NCBI GenBank assembly: GCA_963965975.1
Contig: OZ014420.1
Span: 6,908,001-6,972,000, forward strand
Source: Xestospongia bergquistia
Taxonomy: Eukaryota; Porifera; Demospongiae; Haplosclerida; Petrosiidae
Length of the DNA stretch: 64,000 bases
Direction of reading: 5' to 3'
Of the stretch, positions 31,575-44,447 are shown piece after piece; positions within the stretch are counted from its first letter, which is position 1, and every line of letters starts with the position of its first letter. The notes beneath the pieces are model-generated. The model ran no database searches. It was not told where the DNA came from and saw only the letters and a list, made by a program, of their open reading frames with translations. The translations under genes and the position numbers were made by a program.

Positions 31575-33272
31575 TCATACACAAAATCGAAACTTTTGTA
31601 GCATTTGTTGTTCCATTTCTTCCAATTTTTTACCTTTAGTCTCTGGAAGGAATATTACAACAAATAAAGCAGAGAGAACATTGATACCAGCAAATGTCCA
31701 CCACGCCACATCATCACCAATTTCTCTAGCATAAGATAAATAACATCCCACTACAATAGTAGCACAGCACCAGTTCACAAGTGATAAAACACCACCAAGA
31801 TAACCACGAACATGTAATGGTATCATTTCTGCAATAAGGACCCACGGTATAGGACCAAATCCAATTGCAAACCCCATTGCAAATACTATGACAGAGACAA
31901 CAGCTAAAGAATTGATATTAGAGCAAACATCACAGTCCTGATAAAACATACTGACACCCATACCAGTTGAACTTAATGCCATTATCAGAGCACTAACAAA
32001 CAAGAGGATTTTACGGCCAAATAAATCAACAAGAAATACAGCAACAAGGGTAAAGAATGTCGCTGTCAACCCAACAGCAAAGAGAGCAACATATTCAGAA
32101 TCCTCTCCAAATCCAGCAGTTTTAAAGATGGGTGCTGCATAAAATACTAATGCATTGATACCAGAAAACTGCTGAAACATCATAACAAATAACACGAGAA
32201 CAAATGGCAGATAGACATTTCGTTGTTTTAACTCCTTCAGAAACTCTCCCACTGATAGCTTATGTTGCTGTGACATGGTATCATTTATTTCCTTTAGTTC
32301 ATTTCCAACATCAATTTGAGGTCCACGCAACCATTTCAATACTTTAATAGCTTGTTCTTTATGTCCCTTAACAACCAGAAAACGTGGGGTTTCAGGCACC
32401 CATATTATAAATATTGCTAGAATTAGAGTTATACCGCAAGCTACAAAAGCTGTACTGTAGAATGACGTTGATGGTAAAGCACCAACACCATAAACTAATA
32501 ATATACCAACATTTAAAATCAATTGAGGAAAGGAACTAAAAAGTCCTCTTAGAGCAGTGACTGATATTTCTCCTATATAAACCTAGAAGGTGGTAAATTA
32601 TGCTATTAAGATAATATCTTATCACTTACAGGTGCACACAGCATAGCCCAACCCATTCCAAATCCAGATAGAAAACGTCCTGTGAGAACTAATATTTTAA
32701 ATCCTATTGCATTATAACAGAACCATGAGACTCCTAACATGGACCATCCAATAAAGTTAGGGATCACAGTTAAAAAGAGGGTGGGTTTACGACCTAATCT
32801 ATCAGCTGACCAGCCTGCTATACCTCCACCAAATAGTGCACCAAATGGAGCAATAGCCTATAAATAGACATACAACACTCATTATAATCACTCACTCCAA
32901 CTATATAATAATATAAATAGACACTGCATTGCAATAACGATACTATTTGGAAGTACTCACTCCAAATATGTTCTCTAAAACTGATCCATGTTGAAAGACT
33001 CGAGTACTATTCAAATTGTTCAAATCTAGAAGAGCAGATGAAGGATATGCTAGTGTATAACCCCCTAATAATGCTGTTAATGAGGTCAATAAAGCAATCA
33101 ATGTGGTACTCCAGAGACGATGAGGTCCTCTCAGTTCAGCAATAACCTGCCTCCAGGATTGGAATACAGACTTACCATCCTGGTAATTGTTATTATTAAT
33201 CAATGGCGTTTTCTCCAAAGTAGCATTTACTATTGTGCTATCAGATGTTATTAACTTTTTGTTCAAGTCCAT
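31575..33272 (-). CDS. Facilitative sugar transporter, GLUT8/SLC2A8-like (copy B)
   Basis: Tandem paralogue of copy A, same strand, 129 bp upstream of it. Exons: 33272-32961, 32857-32630, 32582-31575, giving 515 residues with the same intron positions and phases. Visible motifs are EKTPLI (acidic dileucine), RLWSTTLIALLTSLTALLGG (TM1), the GRKP loop, PETPRFLVVKGHKEQA, QQFSGINALVFYAAPIF, VDLFGRK and PETKGKKLEEMEQQM. Its intron 2 is only 47 bp against 770 bp in copy A. The ATG at 33272 is preferred; the frame upstream offers only TTG. The shared acidic dileucine suggests both copies work on endosomal or lysosomal membranes. Confidence 0.85.
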
Positions 33273-33502
33273 CACTCCCCACTGCAACTTTAGCTCCAGT
33301 TATGCAATGATTAATGTTCATTAGGAAATTAATTCAAAAATATTAATTCATTTGAAAAATAATAATGTAAACTTACCAAAAAAAACAACTCATAATACCA
33401 GGCACTATAGCATACCACCATTGTTAGTGACTGGGTGACACGCAATGTAATTAATAATAATAATAATAATACAACTCAATTATTTATATTGTTATATAAG
33501 CT

Positions 33503-36330
33503 CTATTGTAATAGTGGAGTCCTTTCACTTGGTAGTCGCCGTGGATACGTAGGTGGACCATAATCACCGGGATCAGCATATGGTAAGACATTGTTCACAT
33601 CGACATCAGTAGGTAAACCTGGATACATTTTTTCTTTGTTGTCTTTATAATCCTTAGAGTAAGGATGTTCATCAGTTACTGAGGAATAAGGAGCTGGTGG
33701 AGGTTGTCGAACAATCTTTGACAAGTCCTTGGGATAAGGAGATCTGGTTTTAATTGGAAAATATGGAGGACCTAAAAAATAAAATATTTGATTATTATTT
33801 TTGTCTGTTATACAGCTTACCAATAAAGCTTAAGAGAATTGGTAAAAATATAAGTCCATGAGCTGCTCCAATGAAGACCATTGAAAGGTACATTCTAAAA
33901 TAGTAGACTTCAAAAAGTTGAGATTTGGCAAAAGCTAATATGAAAACTCCTAAAAATTTAGTGCAAGTGATACCACTTAAAACCTGAAAAAAAAGAAAAA
34001 ATATTAAATACAATGGAATATATTAGAGAGCAGTGGATACAACAATGGTTTATGAATTCTAGCATCACAGCCTTCACAGAGACAACTTATTACAGGTTTA
34101 ACAGATAGTGTGATCAACATACTGAGCTTCCCATGTTAGCGAGAGCATCTTTTGCTCTCTCGAGTCGAGTCTCTTTCTTGGACGAGATAAACCAGCGAAC
34201 AATATGGGAGCAAAATTCAACAGCAATACCAACTGTCATAACCAAGTTCACTAAAGATACGGCATTAGCATTGATACCAGCAAATGACATGACTCCACCC
34301 ATGTTAACTAGGATCATAAATACCACTGAAATGATAATAAAGGCGCCCCAAATATTAAGTCCTAACATAGCTACTGTAACCAGGAAGACAGCAACTGCAA
34401 GAAAAAATATATCAATACACACGTCAATTATTAGTTAATTACCAGGGATTTACCCATTGATAAACTAGTAATAATTTGTCAATTAACTAAATAAAATGCA
34501 TCAAGGATGTTAACTTAATTACTAGGGACTTACCCATCTATAATCCCATAATTGGTTACTACTAATAAATGCATTAATCACTAGGGACTTACCCATTGAC
34601 AATCCAATATTGATGGCCATATCAGATACTATATGGAGATATTGTTCATAATAAACATAGAATACACTGTAAGCAAAGACTGGATGATCTAATGTTTTGG
34701 TTAAGTTGGCAGAGAGAATACGAGCTTGTTTCAAAGCATCAATAAAATCTGAGGAATCTTTTAAGATTGTATGAAAGGTCATGACGTAAGATGCTACCAA
34801 TAAACAAAGAAAGAGATCATTATATTACTACTAATGACATCATTGTCACTTACCTTCTATTACATTTAGTGTGTAATTGATTTTAACAGCCGAGTTATAA
34901 GCGGCATGACCAGCAGCTGCACAACTAGTAGTTGGATTGGCAGTAAAGAAGTGATAAAGATTATTTAAAAATTGAGTTGAATTAGGTTTAGTTTGACCCG
35001 GAGGCAAACAATGGATACAGCTGCTATTAAAACCTAATATATAAAATAAAACAGTAATTAAACAGAGTCCTCCTCTTACTGTCAACTGGATTATCACATC
35101 TTTTCGTGGGGTCACCAGGGGCATGACCACAACACGGGCTAGTAGGGTCTAACCACTCATAATAAGAGTCTAACCAAATAGAAGGAGTCTCAGCAATTCT
35201 AGAACTAAAGGGAAAGATCCTTTCATTGTTAGAGTTAATTAAAAAATTCTTACAATTGAGGAAATCTAGAAGCGACAGCTATTTGTGTACCAAGAGAATA
35301 CGGATTACAATCAGAACCAGAACAGATCAACTGTTGATTTTTACTTGAAGTATAATTGTAGCCATTTTTGATCACAAAATAAACTGGAGGTCCAATATGT
35401 AGATAAGCGTTGAGGTCAGCAAAATAATTTTGTAGGTATGAATCCTATTAAAGAAATTATTAATTCAATTCAATTATATGCTCCTTGTTACTTTAGGCAG
35501 TGCTAATCTTTGATCCAGACCGCGTTCTACCCAAGGAATAGCTGCTAGGGAACCAAAGAATGTCAATCCAAACACAAAGAGCTACAAAAGACAACATTAA
35601 TATTATAAAATCCATGAACACAATGAACATACCCAAAATGGTCTAGCATAACGATGCAGTACAATATATTTTGTCCATATTTTCTTCATAAATATAAGCA
35701 AGATGCTATCTTTATGGCGGACATCAGGAAGTTCAGATTTATCCAATTTGAAACAACAAGCTAGGTCAACACGAAACGCCCTCTGTCTTCTAGCATCAAG
35801 TGACATCACACTTACAAAAGCTGATATCTGTAACAAAAACGATACATATTTAATTGAAATGGAGAGATGATGATAATACCTGTAGTAGAAAGTTAAAGAA
35901 CACAGCAACACCAGCATAGAGAGAGAATGCTCTGACAGCTGGCATACCTGATATGGCTCCCAGTAAGAAGGCAGCTGATTCTGATGTAGAAGTTAACAGT
36001 AAAGATGGAGCCACTTCAGCTACAGCACGTCCAATCAATTGATTTACCGGTAAATTAGGAGAAGTGCGCTCAACACGCTACAGTGATGTAAACTATTAAA
36101 ATATCATTAATAATAATACTGGCATACCTCATATGAATGTACCAATATAAACAGATTATCAACACCCACAGCCAATACTAAAAATGGCACAACTTCCAAA
36201 ATAATCAATGAAGCTTCTACTTTAAGATAACTCAAAAAACCTAATGATGCACCGACTGCTACTATTACAATGAATACACCAAAGAAACCTAACATCACCT
36301 TTAAATCAACCTAGAGTAATAGATCAAAAT

Positions 36331-36424
<94 letters not shown>

Positions 36425-39130
36425 CACCAAGAGTGTCCATAAACTTCGAATATGGCCTAAGAAGACGGCAATATATACAAACATTACTATATAACTGATC
36501 GCTATGGTAACAACATCTGTACGACTCTCTCTATTGATTTCATCAGTAATAGCACGCTACAAAAGAAGACATTGATCACATGATCCATACTCATTTGTCA
36601 CATGACATATCACATGATAATGATGACATCCTCTCATTGTTGGATTGTTACATAATTCTACATGTTTACATTCAGTCCACTACTTTCAATAATCATAGAG
36701 GAGTCATCTATTAACTAATTACTAACTAGCTCCACCCACCTCAGCATTAAATGATATTGTGATATTGTCTCCTTTGAAGTTTTTCAAATATTCCAAAAAT
36801 TTTTTCTCCCATGCTTCAGCTTTATCATTATCTTCATCATTGACATGATTCTTAACAATATATGTTATTATCATCACTGTTGCAGTATCATAATCATTTC
36901 CTGACAGAGAAAATATCATATCAAATACAACGACATCATCATGATATCATTATTATTACTTACCTGTAAAACCACCCAAAGCAGTATTTGGATCTACAGG
37001 ACCACCATATTCTCCAAGACATGGGAACTGATTGTTTGCGTCCTTTGCAGAGACTGTGTCGATAGTTGCTGTTGGATTCCTACAACATATATTATTATAT
37101 TGTGTAATGACAATAGATAGAACTTACCTCGTGCAATAATGTAAATGATATGTTGCATTGTATGTTGGGACACCAAAGGGATCAGCTTCAACAGCTAATA
37201 ATTTCTCAAGATCATTCTGGAAGTAGTTAAAGATACTTTCAATAGTACAATTATTATTATCAGGTGTGAGTGGTTTAAAACAGATGTCTTCTAATGTTAT
37301 ATTTTCTACAATACTACCATCTTTGTCATAAAGTGGGGCAACAATATTGGAGAGATTATTTTGAAGGTAAAAAGCTTCTAAGAGAACTTCCTTTTCATAG
37401 ATGGGGCCAAAAAACAAACTTCCTATTTGATTATCTCCTCCTCCTCCTCCTCCAAGAGTTATATTATATCCACGAATGTTTGGTTTAACTGTGATAATCA
37501 CTTGTTCAGTACGATAGAAGGGAGAGAAATGAGTGTCAAAATAGTCCTTTTCTTGTCTAGCTCGACTGCTCGGAGAAGACCATAATTTCACTGGATCAGT
37601 TGTAACATTAAAGAATATGACACCACAACCAAGTGCCACACATAGCCCCAGAGATACAGGTAACACTATAAACCAAAATTTTGAAGCAAAAACTCCCCAT
37701 CGATAAAAAATTGATTTGATGACAAAATCCATCCGCGCTCCAACTTGTGCCATAGCAACACAGGGAGCACATATTAACATTTCAGATATTTGGGGAGTAA
37801 CATCATCATTAATACTAACAGAAGACGTTCTCGAGTCTTCTCCATCACTCAATACTTCTTCCCCTTTAGTTAAAACAGCATATAAACAGCATGAAACAAA
37901 TACTAACAGAGACAATAGTGCTCCAAAGATAGATATAATTGTCGATATAACCCACATATCCATGAATCCATGAGGGCGTTCAGGAGGCGGAGGACATATT
38001 TTTTTCGATGGACAATCAGTGCAGCTACAGGCAAGACCACTCTCGACATCGTCACAAGCTACAAGAGAGCGGTTAATAGATTCCATATTAGGGTGAGCAG
38101 GATGGTTTGTTATTATATACGTCATCTTAAACGGTGCTTGATTGTAATCTTGTGCAGGATCACTCATAAAATTCAACCAATTAGAATAATTACATTTTTT
38201 ATCACCACACATCAGAGACAACACCTTCCCAGACGTCTGAGGATAAGCCACATTCATACATGAATTATACAACCTTTCACCATAATTCCCTTCATAATAT
38301 ACATCAACTTCTTTAAGGTATGTTATGTTTTTCAAAGTATTTTTATCTTCACATTTTATGGCATAAGTTTGATCTCCTCCTTTCAAATAGTTGGTAGGAT
38401 CAATATAAAGAGACATATTGGGATCACATGTTGTATAACAAAAATGCTTCAGAAAATTATTATTACAAGCTGGGCAGCGACTTAATAATTCCTGAGCAGC
38501 CTTTATTTGACCCTTCAAAGTTTTCATTTGAGCCACATTACAACAAACACGGGGGTTATTGCCTTCCAGTAGCCACGGACAGGTTTCGTTTAAGAGCTTC
38601 ACTAATTCAGTATCGTTGCTAGGGTCTTTAGCTAACCCATTATAATAACAGTTGTACATTTTTCCTGTAGTTGGATTCTTTGTACACTCGCCATACCAAG
38701 TACAGTAACCAGCTTTAGCCTGAAAATTAAGTTCTGTCTTACTTAAAGGTGTCAAGGATAATTCATCTAATACACTGGTTGGACAAGGTTGCAAAGAACT
38801 AGAGAGAATGATCTATATGTGTGAGAGAAAAAGAGATTAAACAAGATTTAACTTGGCAGTAGCTACATGTATGTAGGGAAGGAAATGACCACCTGCAGAC
38901 AGGTGATCATAATCAGGCCACAATAGATTCGAGTTTGATTAACTGGTTTGACTAGTTTTTTACTGCCTCTGTGCAGAGTGTTTGTAATCTTAGTCACTTG
39001 GCTACCTCTCGTTTTAGTGATTTTACTTACATTCCAACATATTTCTCTCATTCTCTGGTACATATAAACTTACATGAACAGCTATCATCCAAATAACTAA
39101 TGAACACCGCCATTGTACTAATCCAGCCAT
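33503..39130 (-). CDS. NPC1: NPC intracellular cholesterol transporter 1
   Basis: Late-endosome/lysosome protein that exports cholesterol delivered by NPC2. Sixteen exons in gene order: 39130-39074, 38812-37128, 37079-36964, 36900-36740, 36556-36428, 36310-36128, 36077-35880, 35827-35633, 35581-35492, 35444-35254, 35204-35080, 35033-34854, 34793-34593, 34394-34123, 33983-33821, 33771-33503, giving 1404 residues (vertebrate NPC1 about 1280). Order: signal peptide, Cys-rich N-terminal sterol-binding domain ([15 protein letters not shown]), TM1, middle luminal domain with a poly-Gly insert, sterol-sensing domain (exons 5-7, with [19 protein letters not shown]), second luminal domain, final TM bundle. 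A Pro-rich tail extended relative to vertebrates ends SERTPLLQ, an acidic dileucine lysosomal signal. A 5'UTR intron (39145-39209) is likely. The next gene upstream is a truncated paralogue. Confidence 0.95.
36332..36417. repeat. (CA)n microsatellite in NPC1 intron 5
   Basis: About 43 uninterrupted CA dinucleotides. On the gene strand this is a (GT)n run starting immediately after the exon-5 donor GTGAGTGTGAG. Confidence 0.95.
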
Positions 39131-39496
39131 CTCTTTATCGCCGACTATCGTGAGAGAAGGAAATATTAAAAAAGCAACTTATTATCTTTAAGAATTTGTT
39201 ATTTCTTACCTTATACAGACAGGGCGACAGTTGAAAAGGAGATATGTTAACTGTGGCCTCACTGGTGACTTTTTTAATATTATGCAATCTGCCGATCTCG
39301 TGACGTAGGATGATAAGATCCTCTGATCGGGCGATATTCCCATATAAGGAAGTGACTATTTTAAATCAGTATAATTCCGTATACTGTACTAGATCAGGAC
39401 GACTTTTAAATTTACTAAGTCTTTTACTCAGAAAGATCAGTAAATAACAATGTTAATTTTATTATTAATAGCAATCAATTAGGCCTATACACGAGA
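39131..39496 (-). promoter_or_regulatory. NPC1 5' leader and spacer to the truncated paralogue
   Basis: Holds a predicted 5'UTR intron of NPC1 (39145-39209, donor GTAAGAAAT on the minus strand) with a leader exon from 39210 upward. Further up is a GTGACGTAGG CRE-half-like word near 39300. No coding sequence was seen. Confidence 0.4.
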
Positions 39497-39745
39497 TTAT
39501 TTTACTGGAAAGTACTTTGCAGCAACAGCTAGAAATAGTGACATCTATGAAACTGAAAATACTCCATAAATAATAAACCAGTCAAACAAGTTTCACAAAC
39601 CTGTGTCACTGCAGAAATATTCAATTATTTTACTGGAAAGTATTTTATAACAACAGCTAGAAATAGCGACATCTGTAAGAATGACAAAATACACTATGAA
39701 TAACAATAAACCAGTCAAACAAGTTTCACAAACCTGTGTCACTGC
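39497..39745. repeat. Tandem duplication of the terminal exon of the NPC1 paralogue
   Basis: Copy 1 (39497-39612) and copy 2 (39625-39745) align along their length. On the gene strand each holds the sequence GCAGTGACACAG followed by a GTTTGTG donor, a short intron, an AG acceptor, and a 16-codon exon ATG TCx CTA TTT ... TAA. Either last exon can be spliced in frame. Confidence 0.8.
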
Positions 39746-40487
39746 TATCATTGCATATGAGATAACAATAAAGAGAGAGTAACTTATCACAATTGTATTG
39801 GAAGTAATCATCCATATTGGAATCATTGATGATGCTACAACTATTGCTAAACACAATATTTCTAAGCCAACTTGTGATAGAACATGTCCAATAATTGTTG
39901 TATTAGTGAGACCAGTCCCCTCTGCTTGAATTATTTTCTATATAAATTGATAGGACAATACAGATACTGTATTATGTAGTACCTTTATTGATGCTATTAG
40001 GACACACCCCAAATCAATGGAGATTATAGTCATTAACAAAATACCAGATATTCCACAACATAGTGTGTACTGGAAGTAACCAAGGCAACCGGTACTAGCA
40101 GACAGTGCAATTAAACCAGTTAGACCACTTATGGCAATATATTTATAGTGTATGCTACTAATACACTAGAAAGAAAAGAACAATAATATAGTCTATCATT
40201 ATAATATATACTTACATTGTATATAATAGCATGAACTCCATGTAATAGAGAGAGAACAAAGATTATTGTTAACAAATAGTAGTTCTCAATACTCCATTCA
40301 TTCTCTTTATAATTTGTGTCATTGTTTAATGTGACTTTAATAATTTGACTAGAGTAGTGTTGAAGAAAATCTTTTAAATTTGAGATCCATTGAGTTGTAT
40401 CAGCTGAAGGATTGAATACAAAAGTCATTAAAAGTTGACTTGCTGTGTCATAATCAAACAAAGTCTGATTAACACATATGACTGTTG

Positions 40488-40559
<72 letters not shown>

Positions 40560-42258
40560 GAGAGACAGAGAGAGATTATGGATACACAGGTAATGATTTG
40601 TTACATTTAGCAAATCCAGCCAATACACTTGTAGCTTCAATAATTCCATCAAAAGAAGTAGTACAGCTCATGTTTTTATTCCGGGGATCACGAGTTGATG
40701 CAGGATATCTACAAATTATATAAGTCAGAAATAGTCTTATGAAATATGTACCTTATACAATAATGAAGATGAAAAGTTGCATTAAACGTCTGTTGACCAA
40801 AATCATCTCTTTCTACATATCTCAAGTTTTCTATGGAGTTCTGAAAATATTCAAAGACACTCTTGATCATACAATTCACTCCATCAGGTTTGTAACATAT
40901 ATCCTTATATGTTACACTGCCAGAATTAGTTGTAATGTTGCGTTGTAAATAAAAGGCTTCCATTAACACCTCTCGATTGAAAACAGGACCAAATGTCCAT
41001 GTTCCTATATCAAAAGTCATATTATAACTAGTGAAGTTAGGAGCAGTAATAATCAATTGTACTGAAGGTTGAGAAGTTGTGGAGTCATTCCTTGTATTAC
41101 ATCTCATAGTTTCTCTGATATGATGTATGTTTCCTACTGCTAATAGTCCAGCTGTTATCAAACAAATCAAAATAATTGTTGTTGGATGATTACTAATAGT
41201 ATAACCATACCAATAGTAAATATGTTCTGGTTGAGGACTATCTTGATTATTAGAATTCTTCTTTAGAGATTGTCCCAGTTTAACTGGTTTATAAAACCGG
41301 TATAGTAATAAACCAAATGTGATGACAAAAACTAGAACAACACATAATACCATTAAGATAATAGGGAGCTTGTCGACATTGTCTTCCGATATTAAGGTCA
41401 TATGATAATCCATTGTCTGGTTGTTACAAGGTTTGGAGAGACAGTCTATACAGCTACAAGCCAACCCACTCTTTACATCATTACAATTATATACAGTAGT
41501 GTTCAATGGAGATATATCATCTGAGGTATTGTTAGTGATGTTGAAATGGATGAAAAACGGACTTTGGTTGTAATTTAGTGATGGATCACCAAGAAACTGT
41601 AGCCATTGAGAAATGTTAAAAGGACGAGATATAGGACACATTAAATCAATAGCATTAGTACAAGTTGCTGGAAGTGGAAGTTTGACATCTTTACATGAAT
41701 TGTATAATATGTCAGTCAAATGTGATGCCACTAACACATCTAATGCTTCAATGTAAATGTAACTGCTTGAATCAATTGAACATTTGACAAGTTTGGGCCT
41801 CAAAAATAAACTTTGATTAGGATCACACCTTACACCACATAATAGAGTCATCAAATTGTGATAGCAAGCTGGACAGTGACTTAAAAATGCATTAAAAACT
41901 TTTGTGAAACCATGTAGGAATAGTGCTTGCTGATAATCACAACACACTGGTGAGCTCATATAAGATGGACACATCTCTTGTAGTAACTTATTTAAATTTG
42001 GATCATCACGAGCATTAATTGCAGGGCCATTGTAATAACGAGAGTAATGTTTTCCTGTTTGATAATTAACAAAATCACTTTGACCTCTCATAATACATAT
42101 CCCTTCTCCATGTTGAATAGTAAGCTGGGGGTCCGTGCAGTTATAATATTCCCCGTAAGACTACATTGATAAGTAAGTAGTATGCATATTAAAATCAATA
42201 TAATACTTACAAATGATATTGTAATAAAAAATACAGCTGCTACAAACAGACTAGACAT
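39497..42258 (-). CDS. Truncated NPC1 paralogue ending after the sterol-sensing domain
   Basis: Exons in gene order: 42258-42211, 42160-40752, 40708-40605, 40481-40216, 40165-39983, 39937-39734, then a 48-nt last exon at 39672-39625 or its duplicate at 39544-39497, giving 753 residues. The sequence has a signal peptide, the NPC1 N-terminal domain (CPACYHNLMTLLCGVRCDPNQS), TM1, the middle luminal domain and a diverged sterol-sensing domain. Translation stops a few residues after the helix that corresponds to exon 7 of NPC1. The second luminal domain, the other six helices and the dileucine tail of NPC1 are missing. There are no internal stops or frameshifts, so it looks like a functional half-protein. 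The conserved SSD segment [15 protein letters not shown] is replaced here by TIISIDLGCVLIASIK. Role is unknown; a sterol-binding or regulatory partner is possible. Confidence 0.8.
40490..40575. repeat. (GA)n microsatellite abutting a 3' splice site
   Basis: About 85 bp of GA with rare interruptions in intron 3 of the NPC1 paralogue. On the gene strand it is (CT)n ending 8 bp before the CAG acceptor, so it serves as an oversized polypyrimidine tract. Confidence 0.95.
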
Positions 42259-43063
42259 CTTGTGATATTAAGGGGAATAACCCTGTGTAATATGGGTGTG
42301 ACTATTTACAATATAATATAATTCTAAATCTTATAATATAATATAATTCTAAATCTTAACAAACAGGTGACATTGACAAGAGTATATCATGAGTCATGAC
42401 TACTTTGAATACTGAGTGACATCATGAACTGACAATATGAGTATGGACAGATGGCACATTGCTCCTAGCATAAACAATTAAAGTAAGATGTTTCTTTGCA
42501 GGCTACCTAGACACCTAGTTGCTCCAAATGACCTGGAAAAAAAACTAGAAACACAGATATTTTGTATTTGGCTGCTTCCAAAATGTCAGTGTACAAAATC
42601 GAAGTCATCAGGATTGTTCATGTAGTGATTTAGCCTATCTCTAGCTAACCAACTACAAATGAAGTATACTGCTAGTCTGGAGATGAGACCAGGAATCATC
42701 ATTATTAATTTCACATTAAAGTAGGGTGTTACTTTGCAGGCTGACTAGTCACTTAAAATATAAAAAATTAAATATTGCTTCTACTAAAAACCTTAAACGA
42801 GGGGGTAGAGAATGATGCATGGACTGTTGGTATATATAAGTTTACTGAGGATATCTCAAGAGCTGGGTGGTTGGAAGGAAGTAATGAGGATGAGGAAATG
42901 AGTCTGACCTAGCTACTTTATGTGCAGTTTCATTTGCTAACGTCACCATCTACTAAATTGCAAAAGCAGCAGCCACACCCTCCCCTCACTACGTTCTCCA
43001 GGATTAGCCAACAAAGGGTTAAATAAGGAGTTAGCTTAAAAGTTAACCCTTACACCCACCATC
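42259..43063. other. Intergenic region between divergent NPC1 paralogue and LCMT1
   Basis: An 805-bp gap without a gene. A 24-bp AT-rich direct repeat lies at about 42310-42358. A diverged repeat with the core TTTGCAGGCT occurs at about 42480-42520 and 42718-42756. It should contain the promoters of both flanking genes; I saw no recognisable TATA or CpG-rich box. Confidence 0.5.
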
Positions 43064-44447
43064 ATGGAAGCAACTGTTCCATTGTCTAATGATGATGAGG
43101 CTGTACAGGCTACTAATGATGATGCAACACAGTGTAAGAAGTGAGCTCCATTTATTAACTACCTCTATAGTGACCACACCCTTTGTAGATATGCAGTTGA
43201 CAGAGGATATTGGGATGATAAATACATTAAATGTTTTTGTCGAACATCAGATCGAAAATCTCCTGAAATCAGTCGAGGTTTCTCTTAAAAATTTTGTAAA
43301 TAATTTAAATTTTGAAGCACAGGTTATTACGCTCGAGTGAAAAGCATTCAACTGCTTTTATATAAATTCTTAACAATGACATCATGTGACTGTCAGGTGA
43401 TCAATTTAGGTGCTGGATTTGATACGACATATTGGTTATTGCGAGACCAAAATCTTAGTCCAAAAATTTATGTTGACGTAGATTTCACTGAAGTTACAAG
43501 TCGTAAATGTCACATTATAAAGTACGTATATGTACAAGGACTATGTATAATTTTGCCTTTCTTTTCAGAACTAAGACAGCATTATTGAATCCATTACTTG
43601 AAGAGGGACCAGTTGAAATAAGTGAGTTGAATTAACTAATAATCTCTAATTAATAGGGGCGTATTCATAGGTAAAGAGGAGTTACAGTCTATGCATTATT
43701 ATGTAATATCATGTGACTTACGGAAAACTGATAGCTTCTCTGAGAAATTAATGAAAGTAGGCGTCAATGTAACGTAAGTGTCTCTCTTCAATGTGTGTGT
43801 CAATCAGTTTGTATTTAGACTTCCTACCTTCTTCTTAACTGAGTGTGTTTTGGTCTATATGGAGCCAAAGTCAACTTTAAATATACTTCGTTGGATTGGA
43901 ACAACCTTTAACACTGCTCTCTTTATAAATTATGAACCAGTATGTCATTGTGTTGACCACACCCACTTATTACATATATTCACCAGATAAATCCACATGA
44001 TCGATTTGGTCAGACAATGATGACCAACTTAAGACATCGAGGTTGTTCTCTCTTAGGAATTGATGCCTGTCCAGATTTGGTAGCCCAGGTAAATAAACAA
44101 GTTATGAATATTATTAGTTTTTAATGATCAGAAAAAAAGATTTCTTGATTGTGGGTGGAGTCACAGTTGGGCCTTAGATATGGCACAAGTGTATTCACTA
44201 TTACCTAAGGATGATGTTGCCAGGTAAGTGTGATAATCACATGATGATCATGTGATCTTTGTTCTGCAGAATAGAGAAGCTTGATCTTTTAGATGAAAGA
44301 GAATTATTAACACAATTATTACAACATTATATATTAAGTTGTGGTTTTAATGATATTCATAGTCTAGGTAAGAGTCAAGTAACCATGGTTACCACATTAT
44401 GATGTGCTATTACAGGTTTAGAAAGAATTAAATTATCTGACCAGTAG
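43064..44447 (+). CDS. LCMT1: Leucine carboxyl methyltransferase 1 (PP2A methyltransferase)
   Basis: SAM-dependent cytosolic enzyme that methylates the C-terminal Leu of the PP2A catalytic subunit. Exons: 43064-43140, 43189-43277, 43323-43521, 43569-43621, 43671-43773, 43819-43939, 43987-44088, 44132-44223, 44270-44367, 44416-44447, giving 321 residues (family about 330). Key blocks are YWDDKYIKCF, GYYARVKSI, VINLGAGFDTTYWLL (SAM-binding motif I), YVDVDF, FFLTECVLVYMEP and NPHDRFGQTMMTNL. The C-terminal LERIKLSDQ is ordinary for the family. The gene ends 15 bp from the PRPF6 stop codon on the other strand, so the two 3'UTRs must overlap. Confidence 0.95.

Noticed and set aside
38863..39063. 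Minus-strand frame between NPC1 exons 1 and 2
   Set aside because: It lies in the intron that joins the signal-peptide exon to the NPC1 N-terminal domain and shows no homology.
40428..40723. Frames across the (GA)n tract (Leu/Ser or Glu/Arg repeats)
   Set aside because: Microsatellite translation; the tract is an intronic polypyrimidine region.
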